This document shows positions 46,553-55,473 of a stretch of DNA of 64,000 nucleotides, one piece after another. The position numbers and the translations under genes are program-made. The notes below the pieces were generated by a model that saw only the letters and a program-made list of their open reading frames with translations, was not told the DNA's origin and did no database searches. Each line of letters starts with the position of its first letter. Positions within the stretch are counted from its first letter, which is position 1. The stretch is taken from NCBI RefSeq assembly GCF_030269605.1, contig NZ_BSTQ01000007.1:1-64000 (forward strand), written 5' to 3'. Source of the stretch: Lentzea sp. NBRC 105346. GTDB lineage: Bacteria; Actinomycetota; Actinomycetes; Mycobacteriales; Pseudonocardiaceae.

Positions 46553-47932
46553 TCACTGAATGCCGCGAGCACTGAACGCGGCCTGCACCACGGCGGCGTC
46601 CGCGTCGCCGTAGAGCGTGCGCGCGGCCGCGACGGTTGCCTGTGCGGCCGCGGCGAACGACGTGTCCGGGGCGTAGGAGAACTGGGCCTCCAGCACGATC
46701 TTCGCCGACTTGTCCCGGCCGAACTGCTTGAAGATGTCGAACAGCGCGCGCGACCAGATCTGGCCGTCGTGGTGCACCTCGCCGGTCTTGTCGGCGACCT
46801 TCGTGTCGGTGTCCGTGCGGCGCAAGCACTTCGGGGTGCCGCTGGCGTACGAGATCGCGTCCCAGTCTGCGATGCAGGCCAGCGGAGTCGTCGCGGTGTC
46901 CTGCTGCACGGCGGCGGACATGATCAGCGCCCACCAGTCGCCGAAGCCCTCACCGATCGCGCCGCCCTCGTCGGACGAGCCGAAGCCCGGCACCTGCGCG
47001 TCCTGGATCGCGTGGCCCAGTTCGTGCCACACGACCTCGGCGTCCTCGGCGTCGTCCACACCGCCCGTGCCGAACGTGATCTTGTCCTTGTTCGGCTCGT
47101 AGTACGAGTTGTCGGCGTTGTAACCGATCGTGGTGATGTCCTGGGCCTCGTTGTTGATGTCCGTGAAGCCGAGGCCCTGGATGTACTTCTGCGCCTCGGT
47201 CACCGCGTGGTACGCCATGACCTGCTCGAAGAAGTCGCTGTTGCGCGTGTAGTTGAACGTGTTGGTCGCCGAGTAGGCGAGCTTGTTCTTGGTGCCGAGC
47301 AGCTGCGCGTACTTGCCCACGAGGCGGCCCGAACCGTTCAGATCGGACAGTGTGACGGATTTGTACGCCTCGGCAGGCACAGCCGAGTCGGCGTCGTTGG
47401 AGTCGACGAGCTTGTCGTTCTGGAGCGACGCGACGGGGTTCGGCGAGAACACCTTGCCGGTGCCGTCGATGCGCTTGATCAGGCTCTCCGTCTTGACCAC
47501 TTCACCGGTGACCGCGTCGACCAGTGTGCGCACGGATCCCTGGCCCTCGTCGGAGATGACCTCGTAGACCAGCTTCGCGGAGTCACCCGGCAGCACGGCC
47601 AGCTTGGTGCCCGACCGCTCGCCCTTCGTCCGCTGCTCGGCGCTTTCGACGCTGACCGACGGCGTCACGTCGGTCAGGCCGGCGACGGAACGACGGCCGT
47701 CGTCGACGGTGACGTGCCCGGTCTTCCGGTCGACGTGGCGCGCGAAGTAGCTGCCCAGTACAGGCTTGCCACCGACGGTCTGCACGAACCAGGTGTGCGT
47801 CGCGAGTGCCGACTCGCGGATCACGACGAGCTGCAGGCCTTCCTTCAACGGTGCCGCTTGCGCGGTGATCGGGATGAGGGACAACGCGACGCCGGCGGTG
47901 CAGGCCGCCGCGACGAAACGACGCGGTCGCAT
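46553..47932 (-). CDS. Secreted M4/M36-like zinc metalloprotease
   Basis: A 459-residue secreted gluzincin. The signal peptide is MRPRRFVAAACTAGVALSLI to AQA. A prodomain of about 130 residues with FTP/PepSY character is followed by the catalytic domain with HELGH in AEVVWHELGHAIQDAQVPGF and the third zinc ligand in GGAIGEGFGDWWAL. HELGH plus EGFxDW is closer to the fungalysin (M36) than the thermolysin (M4) form. Likely nutritional or developmental. Confidence 0.85.
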   Translation of the reverse strand: MRPRRFVAAACTAGVALSLIPITAQAAPLKEGLQLVVIRESALATHTWFVQTVGGKPVLGSYFARHVDRKTGHVTVDDGRRSVAGLTDVTPSVSVESAEQRTKGERSGTKLAVLPGDSAKLVYEVISDEGQGSVRTLVDAVTGEVVKTESLIKRIDGTGKVFSPNPVASLQNDKLVDSNDADSAVPAEAYKSVTLSDLNGSGRLVGKYAQLLGTKNKLAYSATNTFNYTRNSDFFEQVMAYHAVTEAQKYIQGLGFTDINNEAQDITTIGYNADNSYYEPNKDKITFGTGGVDDAEDAEVVWHELGHAIQDAQVPGFGSSDEGGAIGEGFGDWWALIMSAAVQQDTATTPLACIADWDAISYASGTPKCLRRTDTDTKVADKTGEVHHDGQIWSRALFDIFKQFGRDKSAKIVLEAQFSYAPDTSFAAAAQATVAAARTLYGDADAAVVQAAFSARGIQ

Positions 47933-48030
47933 GTGTGCTCCAGGCTTTCGGGCCCTGCAGGGTGGGCCGTGTGCCTGGCGACGCTAATCAGGAAGTTTCG
48001 TTTTAATACCCGACGAAAGGAGGATTTTCG

Positions 48031-49284
48031 TCAACGCTCCCAGACTCCGGGAACAACAACGACGTCGGCTTCGACCGGATTGTCCACAGTGGGACCGGTT
48101 CCAAGCGTTACGAAAGCCACCGCGGCGCCCGCTTCGGCAAGCTCGACGGCACCCGTTTCGCGAATCTCCGTGCCGGGGCGCAACAGGTGCCGAATGCCGT
48201 CGACCGCCGCCGCGGTTCCGACGACGAACGCCGCGCGCCGCAGCTCCGCCTCCGCCCGCGGCGTGCGCTGGTCCGCGGTGCCCGGCCCGAGCCCTACCAA
48301 CGCGAGCCGGCCGCGCGGCAACACCCGAGCCGCGGCCACGGTCACGTTGTCCCGCTTGAACTTCTGGGCCGCAAGCTCCACCTTCGTGCCGAGCGTGCCC
48401 GCGCCGTGCAACGCGGCCGCCTCCGCGACGCTTGCGGTGCCCATCGAGTTGCGCACCACCGAGCTCGGGTTGGGCACGCCGATCTCGTTGAGGATCTCCG
48501 TGCTGAACGTCAGCAGCTCGGCGGTGTCGCCGTGCCAGAAACCCCACTCCTCCACGGCGTTGACGATGCCCGGTTCGTCCGCCTTGGCGTCGACCGTCGC
48601 GAACGCCTTGATCGCCCGCAGGTCGAGCCCACCGTCGAGGTCGAGCCCCTCCAACGCGGCACCGACCGACTGCGCCGTGACACCGCGCGTGGACCCGACG
48701 CCGACGACCAGGGTGCGCGGCACGATCCGGAGCGTGTGCTCCTTCGGCGGCGCCGACCGGTCGTCGATGACGATCACCCACGCCGCGCCCTCGCCGGCGC
48801 CGACGACGTTGTCCGGCAACGCGGGCAACGGGAAGCCGAGCGGGTTGCGCAGCACCACGACCTCACCCGCCTCGACCGCCGCCGCGCACGCGACGAGGTC
48901 GCCGTCGACCGTGGCGTCGAGCTGTTCGACGAGCTCGTCGAGCACGCTCTCGTTCGTCTCGCCGGTGGTCACCACCGGCGTGCGGTTCAGCACGTCCGCC
49001 ACGTGCCGCGCGAACGCCCCCGCGTCGCCGGCGAGCGCCACGACGAACTCGTCGTCCACGCACACCACGGCCGGGTCGGATCGCTTGTCCCGCAACAGGG
49101 GCGCGATGAGCCGGACCGCCGAACCCGCGTCGGTGAAGAGCACGACCGCGCCGAGACGCGGCCACAGGCTGTGCAGCGCGGGGCGGGGCGCCCCGTCCGG
49201 GACGACGGCGTCCGCGCCGAGGAGGCCGGCGAGGTCGGCCGCGTCCCTGCGACCGCGCTCGGTCGCCGCGAAGACTCCGATCAC
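48031..49284 (-). CDS. CbiG-like cobalt-precorrin-5A hydrolase with truncated CobJ tail
   Basis: A 417-residue protein. CbiG N-domain (VIGVFAATERGRRDAADLAG), middle domain, and the CbiG C-terminal domain (VVGVGSTRGVTAQSVGAALE and AIKAFATVDAKADEPGI) are present. CobJ-like sequence begins at RLALVGLGPGTADQRTPRAE but runs only about 95 residues, against about 230 for a complete TP-methylase, so C-17 methylation is doubtful. The start GTG 49284 is a duplicate of the original 5' end at 49499 (see separate entry). It is the last gene of the cobalamin operon. Confidence 0.78.
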   Translation of the reverse strand: MIGVFAATERGRRDAADLAGLLGADAVVPDGAPRPALHSLWPRLGAVVLFTDAGSAVRLIAPLLRDKRSDPAVVCVDDEFVVALAGDAGAFARHVADVLNRTPVVTTGETNESVLDELVEQLDATVDGDLVACAAAVEAGEVVVLRNPLGFPLPALPDNVVGAGEGAAWVIVIDDRSAPPKEHTLRIVPRTLVVGVGSTRGVTAQSVGAALEGLDLDGGLDLRAIKAFATVDAKADEPGIVNAVEEWGFWHGDTAELLTFSTEILNEIGVPNPSSVVRNSMGTASVAEAAALHGAGTLGTKVELAAQKFKRDNVTVAAARVLPRGRLALVGLGPGTADQRTPRAEAELRRAAFVVGTAAAVDGIRHLLRPGTEIRETGAVELAEAGAAVAFVTLGTGPTVDNPVEADVVVVPGVWER

Positions 49285-49499
49285 TTGCGCCCCCACAAGC
49301 CGGTCGCCGGTGCGGCTGATCTGCCCAAAGACACCGAGTTGCCCACAGCCGCCGAGTTGTCCACAGGCGCCGCCGCAGCACCCCGAACTGTCGGTGCCGC
49401 ATGGGAAAATGAAATCAGGGATTCCCCCGGCGGGGACGCCTGCGCAAGCACGGCCGCGTCCCGGCGACCGCGCTCGGTCGCCGCGAAGACTCCGATCAC
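49237..49499 (-). repeat. 48-bp direct repeat pair at the cbiG 5' end
   Basis: 48-base copies at 49237-49284 and 49452-49499 differ at about one position and both encode VIGVFAATERGRRDAA from a GTG that overlaps the preceding stop. The 167 bases between them contain 18-bp units of GTGGACAACTCGGCGGCT type. Confidence 0.85.
49281..49499 (-). CDS. Chimeric small ORF between cobL and cbiG
   Basis: GTG 49499 overlaps the cobL stop (GTGA). The first 17 codons match the cbiG start; the rest has unrelated sequence with 6-residue repeats (VDNSAA, VGNSVS, LGRSAA). It ends TGA at 49281-49283, overlapping the next GTG at 49284, so it is coupled at both ends. It is probably a by-product of the duplication and may serve only as a coupling relay. 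Confidence 0.45.
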   Translation of the reverse strand: MIGVFAATERGRRDAAVLAQASPPGESLISFSHAAPTVRGAAAAPVDNSAAVGNSVSLGRSAAPATGLWGRK

Positions 49500-50323
49500 C
49501 GCTTGGTCCCCCACACCACCGCAACGGGAGCGGCGGCCGCGAAACCGTCGTCCACCAGCCGGGCGGCCGTCAGCTGGCAGCCGTCGACCTCGTACCCCGC
49601 GGCCCGCAACGCATCCCGAGCCGGCACGATCCGATCCACGTGCGTGGTCGTCACGACGACCCGCGAGGCACCAACGGCCACGGACGTCCGGACGTCACCC
49701 GGAGCCCCACCACCGACGAACACGGCGTCGGGCTTGGGCAGCTCCGCCGACTGCAGCTCGGACTCCACCACGCGCACATCAACCTGGTGCGCCGAGGCGT
49801 TCGCGATGATCCGCACGCACTGCACGGGATCGGGCTCTACCGCGACCACCGCGGCACCGAGCCGCGCGCATTCGATCGCGACCGCGCCCGAGCCCGCGTT
49901 GACGTCCCACACGAGGGTGCCCGGTCGCGGCGCCAGCCGCGCCAGCACCAGGGAACGCACCTCGGAGCCGATGACCTCACGGTGTGCGAAGGCGTCGTCG
50001 GGCAACGCCCAGCCGACGTGACCGTCCGCGATCTCCGTGTCCGCCAGGCACAGCACGGCGGTCGGCTCGACCCAGCGGCGCGTCACGGCGTCCGCAGGGT
50101 CCACAGTGGACAGCTCATCCGAGTCGGAGCCGGCGACGGTCAGCGTGCGGCGCCAGCCGGCCAGGCCCTGGCCGAGCTCGGCGGGACCGGCACCGGGCGC
50201 CACGCGGACGACCACGGCGGGCCGGGCGCGGCACAGGTTCAGCGCGGGGCGCAGACCGTCCGCCGCGTCGACCACGGGGACGTCGGAACGGCCGGAGGCG
50301 TCTAGCAGACGCTGGACTGTCAT
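49496..50323 (-). CDS. cobL: Precorrin-6Y methyltransferase, CbiT domain with vestigial CbiE
   Basis: A 275-residue protein. The C-terminal CbiT SAM domain is complete: TLVWDVNAGSGAVAIECARL and DAVFVGGGAPGDV. The N-terminal part, about 100 residues with AVTRRWVEPTAVLCLADTEI and GWALPDDAFAHREVIGSEVR, looks like a shortened CbiE domain that lacks most of its TP-methylase core. Full-length CobL is about 400 residues. C-5 methylation is therefore doubtful. ATG overlaps the cobM stop. Confidence 0.82.
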   Translation of the reverse strand: MTVQRLLDASGRSDVPVVDAADGLRPALNLCRARPAVVVRVAPGAGPAELGQGLAGWRRTLTVAGSDSDELSTVDPADAVTRRWVEPTAVLCLADTEIADGHVGWALPDDAFAHREVIGSEVRSLVLARLAPRPGTLVWDVNAGSGAVAIECARLGAAVVAVEPDPVQCVRIIANASAHQVDVRVVESELQSAELPKPDAVFVGGGAPGDVRTSVAVGASRVVVTTTHVDRIVPARDALRAAGYEVDGCQLTAARLVDDGFAAAAPVAVVWGTKR

Positions 50324-51351
50324 CAGTTCGGGTTGGCCCGCTTGGGCTTACGCTGCGGCGGCTTCTTCTTCGGCGGCGTCGTACTCGCCCGCACGCCGGT
50401 GGTCTTCTTCGTCGCCGCGACCACCGTCAGCTTCGGCTTCGGCTGCGGCTCAACGGGCTTCTCTTCCTCAACCGGAGCGGGAGCAGGAGCCGCGACAGGC
50501 TCCGGGGCGGTCTTACGCGCCGCCTGCTGTATTTCCTCGACCGCCGTCCACGCCGGGTTCGGTTCCTCGACACGCGAGGCGATCCGGGTCGCGGCCCGGC
50601 GCGACCAGCGCGTCGGACGCGCCGAGCGGATCGGCTCGTCGAGCGGCTCGCGGCGCGACCTGCCCTTGGCGACCGTGCGGCCGACGAGGAACAGCGCGGC
50701 GCGGTAGAGCTTGTGCTTCTTGACCGTCTGCTCCAGCTGGCCGACGGTCGTGTGCACGATCAGCTCGTCGGACTGGGAAACCTTGTACGCCACCACGACC
50801 GGCGTCTCGTCGGCGTAACCGCCGGCGCGCAGCTTCTCCACGAAGTGCCCGGCGCGCGCACCCGGCAGCGACACCGCCATGGTGGTGCCGTGCGCGGCGA
50901 ACTCGCTGACGCCCTCGACCCGGTCGGGCGCGGCGAGGATGATCGACTGCGCGAGCTCGGAACCGGTCAGCTCGCGGCCGATCGACGCGGCCGCCGCCGA
51001 GAGGGGCGACACACCGGGAACGATCTCGACCTCGAGGCCGAGCCGCTGGCAGCTGTCGAACTGCTCCTGCACCCCGGCCCACGTCGCCGCGTCACCGGCG
51101 TGCATCCGCACGACCTTCAGGCGGCTGGCCGCGGCCTTGCGGTACAGCTCGATGATCTCCTCGTGCGGGACGCGCGAGAAGTCGACCAGGTCGGCCTCGG
51201 GTTTCGCGTGCTCGCGAACGCATTCGGCGTCCACGACGCTCGGCGCCCAGACCACGACATCGGCCTCGGCGATGCGACGCGCACCCCGCAGGGTGATGAG
51301 ATCGGCGGCACCGGGACCGGCACCGACGAAGGAGACCCGACCGGTCGTCAC
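50323..51351 (-). CDS. cobM: Precorrin-4 C(11)-methyltransferase
   Basis: A 342-residue TP-methylase. Residues 1-250 are canonical: GRVSFVGAGPGAADLITLRG, RMHAGDAATWAGVQEQFDSC and VEIVPGVSPLSAAAASIGREL. The last 75 residues are an unusual Pro/Lys-rich tail (PQPKPKLTVVAATKKTTGVR) with no homology. GTG 51351 is chosen. It is 33 bases after cobB and is coupled to cobL. Confidence 0.93.
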   Translation of the reverse strand: MTTGRVSFVGAGPGAADLITLRGARRIAEADVVVWAPSVVDAECVREHAKPEADLVDFSRVPHEEIIELYRKAAASRLKVVRMHAGDAATWAGVQEQFDSCQRLGLEVEIVPGVSPLSAAAASIGRELTGSELAQSIILAAPDRVEGVSEFAAHGTTMAVSLPGARAGHFVEKLRAGGYADETPVVVAYKVSQSDELIVHTTVGQLEQTVKKHKLYRAALFLVGRTVAKGRSRREPLDEPIRSARPTRWSRRAATRIASRVEEPNPAWTAVEEIQQAARKTAPEPVAAPAPAPVEEEKPVEPQPKPKLTVVAATKKTTGVRASTTPPKKKPPQRKPKRANPN

Positions 51352-51384
51352 GACTGCTCCCCACGACGGTTGCTTGGGATTGGG

Positions 51385-52761
51385 CTAGGCGAAGACCGTA
51401 CCGCCTGCCGTCGGCTCCACGAACGGGTGGCAGGCGTGGACGAACCTTTCCACCGCGAGTGGGTCACCCGCGGGATGCGTGTGCAGGTATGACGCGTGAA
51501 CTCCACCAACCACAAACCCTTCCGCGACCGGTTTGTGATCTGTGCCGCGCCAGCGCCACGCGGGGCGCTCACCGTGCGGAGTGGACAGGGCGGTGCGGTG
51601 GAACTCGTGTCCGGTGACGCGGCTGCCCGCCGGATAGAGCGCCGAATCCTCCGAAGCGACAGCATCTCGATAACCGAGGGTCAGTCGTGGGGTCATCGAC
51701 CCGTCGGCGTCGAGCACCCCGCACATCGGCCGGCCGTCCAGCGACCGCGCGAGGTACAGCAACCCGCCACATTCGGCGTGCACCGGTCCGCCTGACCGGG
51801 CGAACTCGGCGACGGCCGTCCGGAGCGCGGAGTTGGCCGACAGCTCTTCCGCGTGCTGCTCGGGAAATCCGCCCGGCAGCACCAGTCCCGCGGTTCCCGC
51901 GGGCAGAGCCGAGTCGCGCAGCGGATCGACGGTGACCACCGAAGCACCCGCCGCACGGAGGATCTCGACGTGCTCCGCGTAGCCGAACGTGAAGGCCGCC
52001 CCGCCGGCCACGGCGATCAGCGGACCGTTCGCAACAGACGAGACACCGGGATCCCAGGCGGGCACGGCCATCGCGGGCACAGAGGCCGCCAAAGCGCGCA
52101 CGGCGTCGAGATCCACGTGCTTGGCGACGGCGGCGGCGATGGCGTCCACCGCGGCGACGGCCTCGGGCCCGTGCTCCGCCGCGGTGACCAGGCCGAGGTG
52201 CCGCGACGGCAGCACGAACTCCGGATCACGAGGCAGCACACCGAGAACGTCCAGCCCCACCTCCAGGCACGCGTCGCGCAGCACCTGCTCGTGCCGCTCG
52301 GAGCCGACCTGGTTGAGGATCACGCCGCCGAGCCGCACGGTCGGGTCGTAGCCGCGGAACCCGTGCAGCAGCGCGGCGAGCGAGCGGCTCTGCCCGCGTG
52401 CGTCGACCACGAACAGCACGGGCGCGTTGATCAGCTTCGCTACGTGCGCGGTGGAGCCGATGCCCATCGTGTCCACCCGGCCGTCGAACAGGCCCATCAC
52501 GCCCTCGACGACCGCGATGTCGCAGCCGCGTGAGCCGTGGACGAACAACGGCGCGATGGTGGACTCACCGACGAGCACCGGGTCGAGGTTGCGGCCGGGC
52601 CGGCCGGTGGCGAGCGAGTGGTAGCCGGGGTCGATGTAGTCCGGGCCGACCTTGAACGGCGCGACCCGGTTGCCGCTGCGGCGCAACGCGGCCATCAACC
52701 CGGTGGCCACGGTGGTCTTGCCGCTGCCCGACGCGGGCGCGGCGATGACCAGCCGGTTCAC
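51385..52761 (-). CDS. cobB: Cobyrinic acid a,c-diamide synthase
   Basis: A 458-residue glutamine-dependent amidotransferase. The N-terminal P-loop APASGSGKTTVATGL binds ATP, and KVGPDYIDPGYHSLATGRPG follows. The C-terminal class I GATase-like domain has GLVLPGGFPEQHAEEL and nucleophile Cys in GPVHAECGGLLYLA. GTG 52761 overlaps the cobO stop (GTGA). Confidence 0.95.
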   Translation of the reverse strand: MNRLVIAAPASGSGKTTVATGLMAALRRSGNRVAPFKVGPDYIDPGYHSLATGRPGRNLDPVLVGESTIAPLFVHGSRGCDIAVVEGVMGLFDGRVDTMGIGSTAHVAKLINAPVLFVVDARGQSRSLAALLHGFRGYDPTVRLGGVILNQVGSERHEQVLRDACLEVGLDVLGVLPRDPEFVLPSRHLGLVTAAEHGPEAVAAVDAIAAAVAKHVDLDAVRALAASVPAMAVPAWDPGVSSVANGPLIAVAGGAAFTFGYAEHVEILRAAGASVVTVDPLRDSALPAGTAGLVLPGGFPEQHAEELSANSALRTAVAEFARSGGPVHAECGGLLYLARSLDGRPMCGVLDADGSMTPRLTLGYRDAVASEDSALYPAGSRVTGHEFHRTALSTPHGERPAWRWRGTDHKPVAEGFVVGGVHASYLHTHPAGDPLAVERFVHACHPFVEPTAGGTVFA

Positions 52762-53372
52762 CACTCGATCCCCCGCTGGCCCTTCTGGCCCGCGTCCATC
52801 GGGTGCTTGACCTTGGTCATCTCGACCACGAGGTCCGCGGCCTCGACGAGCTTCTCCGGCGCGTACCGCCCGGTGATCACCACGTGCTGGTGGCCGGGCC
52901 GGTTCGCCAGCGTGTCGACGACCTCGTCGACGTCGATCCAGCCCCAGTGCATCGGGTAGGTGAACTCGTCGAGCACGTAGAGGCCGTGGCGTTCGGCGGC
53001 GATGCGGCGCTGGATCTCGTGCCAGCCCTCGAGCGCGGCGGCGGCGTGATCTTCCTCGGACCCCTGCTTGCGGGACCACGACCAGCCCTCGCCCATCTTG
53101 TGCCACTCGACGGCGCCGCCCTGGCCGGTCTCGTCGTGCAGCCGCCCGAGCGCCTTGAACGCCGACTCCTCGCCGACCTTCCACTTGGCGGACTTCACGA
53201 ACTGGAAGACGCCGATGTCCCAGCCCTGGTTCCACCCGCGCAACGCGAGCCCGAAGGCGGAGGTCGACTTCCCCTTCATCTCGCCGGTGTGCAACATCAG
53301 CAACGGCCGGTTGCGGCGCTGCCGCGTGGTGAGGCCGTCCTGCGGCACGACGTTCGGTTGTCCTTGCGGCAC
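52758..53372 (-). CDS. cobO: Cob(I)yrinic acid a,c-diamide adenosyltransferase
   Basis: A 204-residue CobO/CobA-type ATP:corrinoid adenosyltransferase. The P-loop is LMLHTGEMKGKSTSAFGLAL, slightly different from the usual GDGKGKST. VLDEFTYPMHWGWIDVDEVV and GHQHVVITGRYAPEKLVEAA also match. GTG start after GGAGATCGTT. It lies nine bases after the chelatase and is coupled to cobB. Confidence 0.94.
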   Translation of the reverse strand: MPQGQPNVVPQDGLTTRQRRNRPLLMLHTGEMKGKSTSAFGLALRGWNQGWDIGVFQFVKSAKWKVGEESAFKALGRLHDETGQGGAVEWHKMGEGWSWSRKQGSEEDHAAAALEGWHEIQRRIAAERHGLYVLDEFTYPMHWGWIDVDEVVDTLANRPGHQHVVITGRYAPEKLVEAADLVVEMTKVKHPMDAGQKGQRGIEW

Positions 53373-53381
53373 AACGATCTC

Positions 53382-55283
53382 CTAAGCAGCGCGCACGACG
53401 CCGGCGAGCCGGTCGGCGTTGAGTTCTTCGAGCGTGACGCACGCGGCGTCGAGCGCCTCGGCGATCTTGGCGGCGAGGCCGAGCCGGACGTGCCCGCTCT
53501 CGCAGTCGACCACCACGACGGCCTGCGGGGCAAGGAGCCCGGCTGCCTTCAGCGCGTCCTTGGTCGGGTCGCCGCCGAGCCCGGACGCCGTGGCCCGCCC
53601 GTCGGTCAGCAGCACCACCAGGGGCCGCTTCAACGGGTCGCGCAGCCGTTCGATCTCCAGCACGTGGTGCGCCTTCAGCAGTCCGTCGGCCAACGGGGTG
53701 CGGCCGCCCGTACGCATCTTCTTCAGCCGGGTGGCCGCCGCGTCGACGCTCGTGGTCGGCGGCAGGGCCAGCTCGGCGGCGCCACCGCGGAACGTGATCA
53801 CGCCGACCTTGTCCCGGCGCTGGTAGGCGTCGCGCAGCAACGAGATCACCGCGCCGCTCACCGCCGACATCCGCTGCCGCGCGGCCATCGAGCCGGACGC
53901 GTCGACCACGAAGAGCACGAGGTTGCTCTCCTTGCCCTCCTTGACCGCCTTGCGCACGTCGGTCCGCGCGAGCACGAGCCCCGGCCCGCTGCGGCCGCGG
54001 CCGAGCTGGTGCGGCGCCGCGGCGGCGAGCGTGTCCATCAGATGCAGACCACTACCATCCACAGTGGACGAACGTACGACGCGTCCGGTCCGCGCACGGG
54101 CGCGGGAACGCTTGCCCGGCGCTCCTTCACCGACGCCGGGCACCTGGAGCAGGCGGGCCTTGAACGCCGGATCCGGTGCGGGCGCGGGCTTGTCCGGCGC
54201 TTTCCCGTTGCCTTGCGGGGCCTCATTCGGCGCGGGAAGTTCGCCACCACCGGGACCGTCGTCATCGGGTCCGGGGTCGTCGTCGGCGTGTTCCCGTGCC
54301 TGGTCCATGGCGTCCTGGAGCTGCTGCTCCTCGATGCCGGGCTCGTCGAACGGGTCGCGCCGGCGCCGGTGCGGCAACGCCAGCCGCACCGCGATCTCGA
54401 CGTCGGCCTCCTCGACCCGCTCCGATCCGCGCCAGGCGGCGTGCGCCGTGGCGGTGCGGGCGACGACGAGGTCGGCGCGCATGCCGTCCACCTCGAACGC
54501 CGCGCACACGGCGGCGATGCGGCGCAACTCACTGTCCGGAAGGGACACTCGCGGGAGGATGGCGCGCGCCTGGGCGATCTGATCCTTGAGCTCGATGTCG
54601 TGGACCGCCCACTGCTGGGCGAACGTGTGCGGGTCGGCCTCGTACCGGAGCCGGCGCCGGATGACCTCGGTGCGCACCTCGACGTCCCGAGCGGCTTTGA
54701 CCGCGACGGTCAGCCCGAACCGGTCGAGCAGCTGCGGCCGCAGCTCGCCCTCCTCGGGGTTCATCGTGCCGACGAGCAGGAACTGCGCCGCGTGCGACAC
54801 GGACACGCCCTCGCGTTCGACGTGCGCCCGGCCCATCGCGGCGGCGTCGAGCAGCAGGTCGACGAGGTGGTCGTGCAGCAGGTTGACCTCGTCGACGTAG
54901 AGCACGCCCCGATGCGCGGCGGCGAGCAGTCCGGGCTGGTAGGCGCGCACGCCCTCGGTGAGCGCCCGCTCCAGGTCGAGGCTGCCGACGAGCCGGTCCT
55001 CGGTGGCGCCGACGGGCAGTTCGACGAGCTTGGCCGGCCGGGTCTCGACGTCACCGTTGTGCGGCGCGTCGGGGCAGTCCGTCGTGCCGGGCGTACACCC
55101 GAACCGACAGCCCTTGGTGACTTCGAGCTCGGGCAGCAGCGCGGCCAGGGCACGCACGATGGTCGACTTCGCGGTCCCCTTCTCGCCGCGGACGAGCACG
55201 CCGCCGATGCCGGGGTGCACCGCGTTCAGCAGCAGGGCCAGCCGGAGGTCGTCGTGTCCGACGACAGCCGAAAAGGGGAACAT
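53382..55283 (-). CDS. Mg/Co-chelatase subunit, ChlI-ChlD fusion
   Basis: A 633-residue fused AAA+ and VWA protein. The AAA module has [35 protein letters not shown] and [20 protein letters not shown]. An acidic Pro-rich linker follows at about 330-400. The VWA MIDAS is [20 protein letters not shown]. Located at the head of a cobalamin operon, it likely serves as a cobaltochelatase component; the large CobN-type subunit is not in the window. ATG 55283 is the first codon after the riboswitch. Confidence 0.9.
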   Translation of the reverse strand: MFPFSAVVGHDDLRLALLLNAVHPGIGGVLVRGEKGTAKSTIVRALAALLPELEVTKGCRFGCTPGTTDCPDAPHNGDVETRPAKLVELPVGATEDRLVGSLDLERALTEGVRAYQPGLLAAAHRGVLYVDEVNLLHDHLVDLLLDAAAMGRAHVEREGVSVSHAAQFLLVGTMNPEEGELRPQLLDRFGLTVAVKAARDVEVRTEVIRRRLRYEADPHTFAQQWAVHDIELKDQIAQARAILPRVSLPDSELRRIAAVCAAFEVDGMRADLVVARTATAHAAWRGSERVEEADVEIAVRLALPHRRRRDPFDEPGIEEQQLQDAMDQAREHADDDPGPDDDGPGGGELPAPNEAPQGNGKAPDKPAPAPDPAFKARLLQVPGVGEGAPGKRSRARARTGRVVRSSTVDGSGLHLMDTLAAAAPHQLGRGRSGPGLVLARTDVRKAVKEGKESNLVLFVVDASGSMAARQRMSAVSGAVISLLRDAYQRRDKVGVITFRGGAAELALPPTTSVDAAATRLKKMRTGGRTPLADGLLKAHHVLEIERLRDPLKRPLVVLLTDGRATASGLGGDPTKDALKAAGLLAPQAVVVVDCESGHVRLGLAAKIAEALDAACVTLEELNADRLAGVVRAA

Positions 55284-55309
55284 GCTCCAGGGAGTCCTTC
55301 CTCGGGTGT

Positions 55310-55465
55310 CCACGCCCGTGTCCGGTGATCAAGGGGGACGAGTTCCTGACTCCCGGATCTTTCGCACCGGTCACAGTCGCGGGACGGCGCCGGATTCCCA
55401 CCGGCTTCCTCGCACTCCCCTACAGCCTGGGCATCGTCGCATCCCGTGGGTTCGCCGACCAACCC
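55310..55465 (-). promoter_or_regulatory. Cobalamin riboswitch
   Basis: On the minus strand the core GGAAGCCGGTGGGAATCCGG, followed by CGCCGTCCCGCGACTGTGACC (55368-55408), matches the cobalamin riboswitch, including a B12 box GCGACTGT (consensus GCCACTGT). Downstream GGGAGTC (55348-55354) can pair with GACTCCC (55290-55296), which lies just before the chelatase ATG, giving a plausible translation-blocking stem. It should repress the chelatase-cobO-cobB-cobM-cobL-cbiG operon when B12 is plentiful. Confidence 0.9.
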
Positions 55466-55473
55466 CGCGTGCC

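Noticed and set aside
46457-50305. A 1282-codon plus-strand open frame across the metalloprotease and cobalamin genes
   Set aside because: Antisense to several recognised genes with no domain content; a codon-bias shadow.
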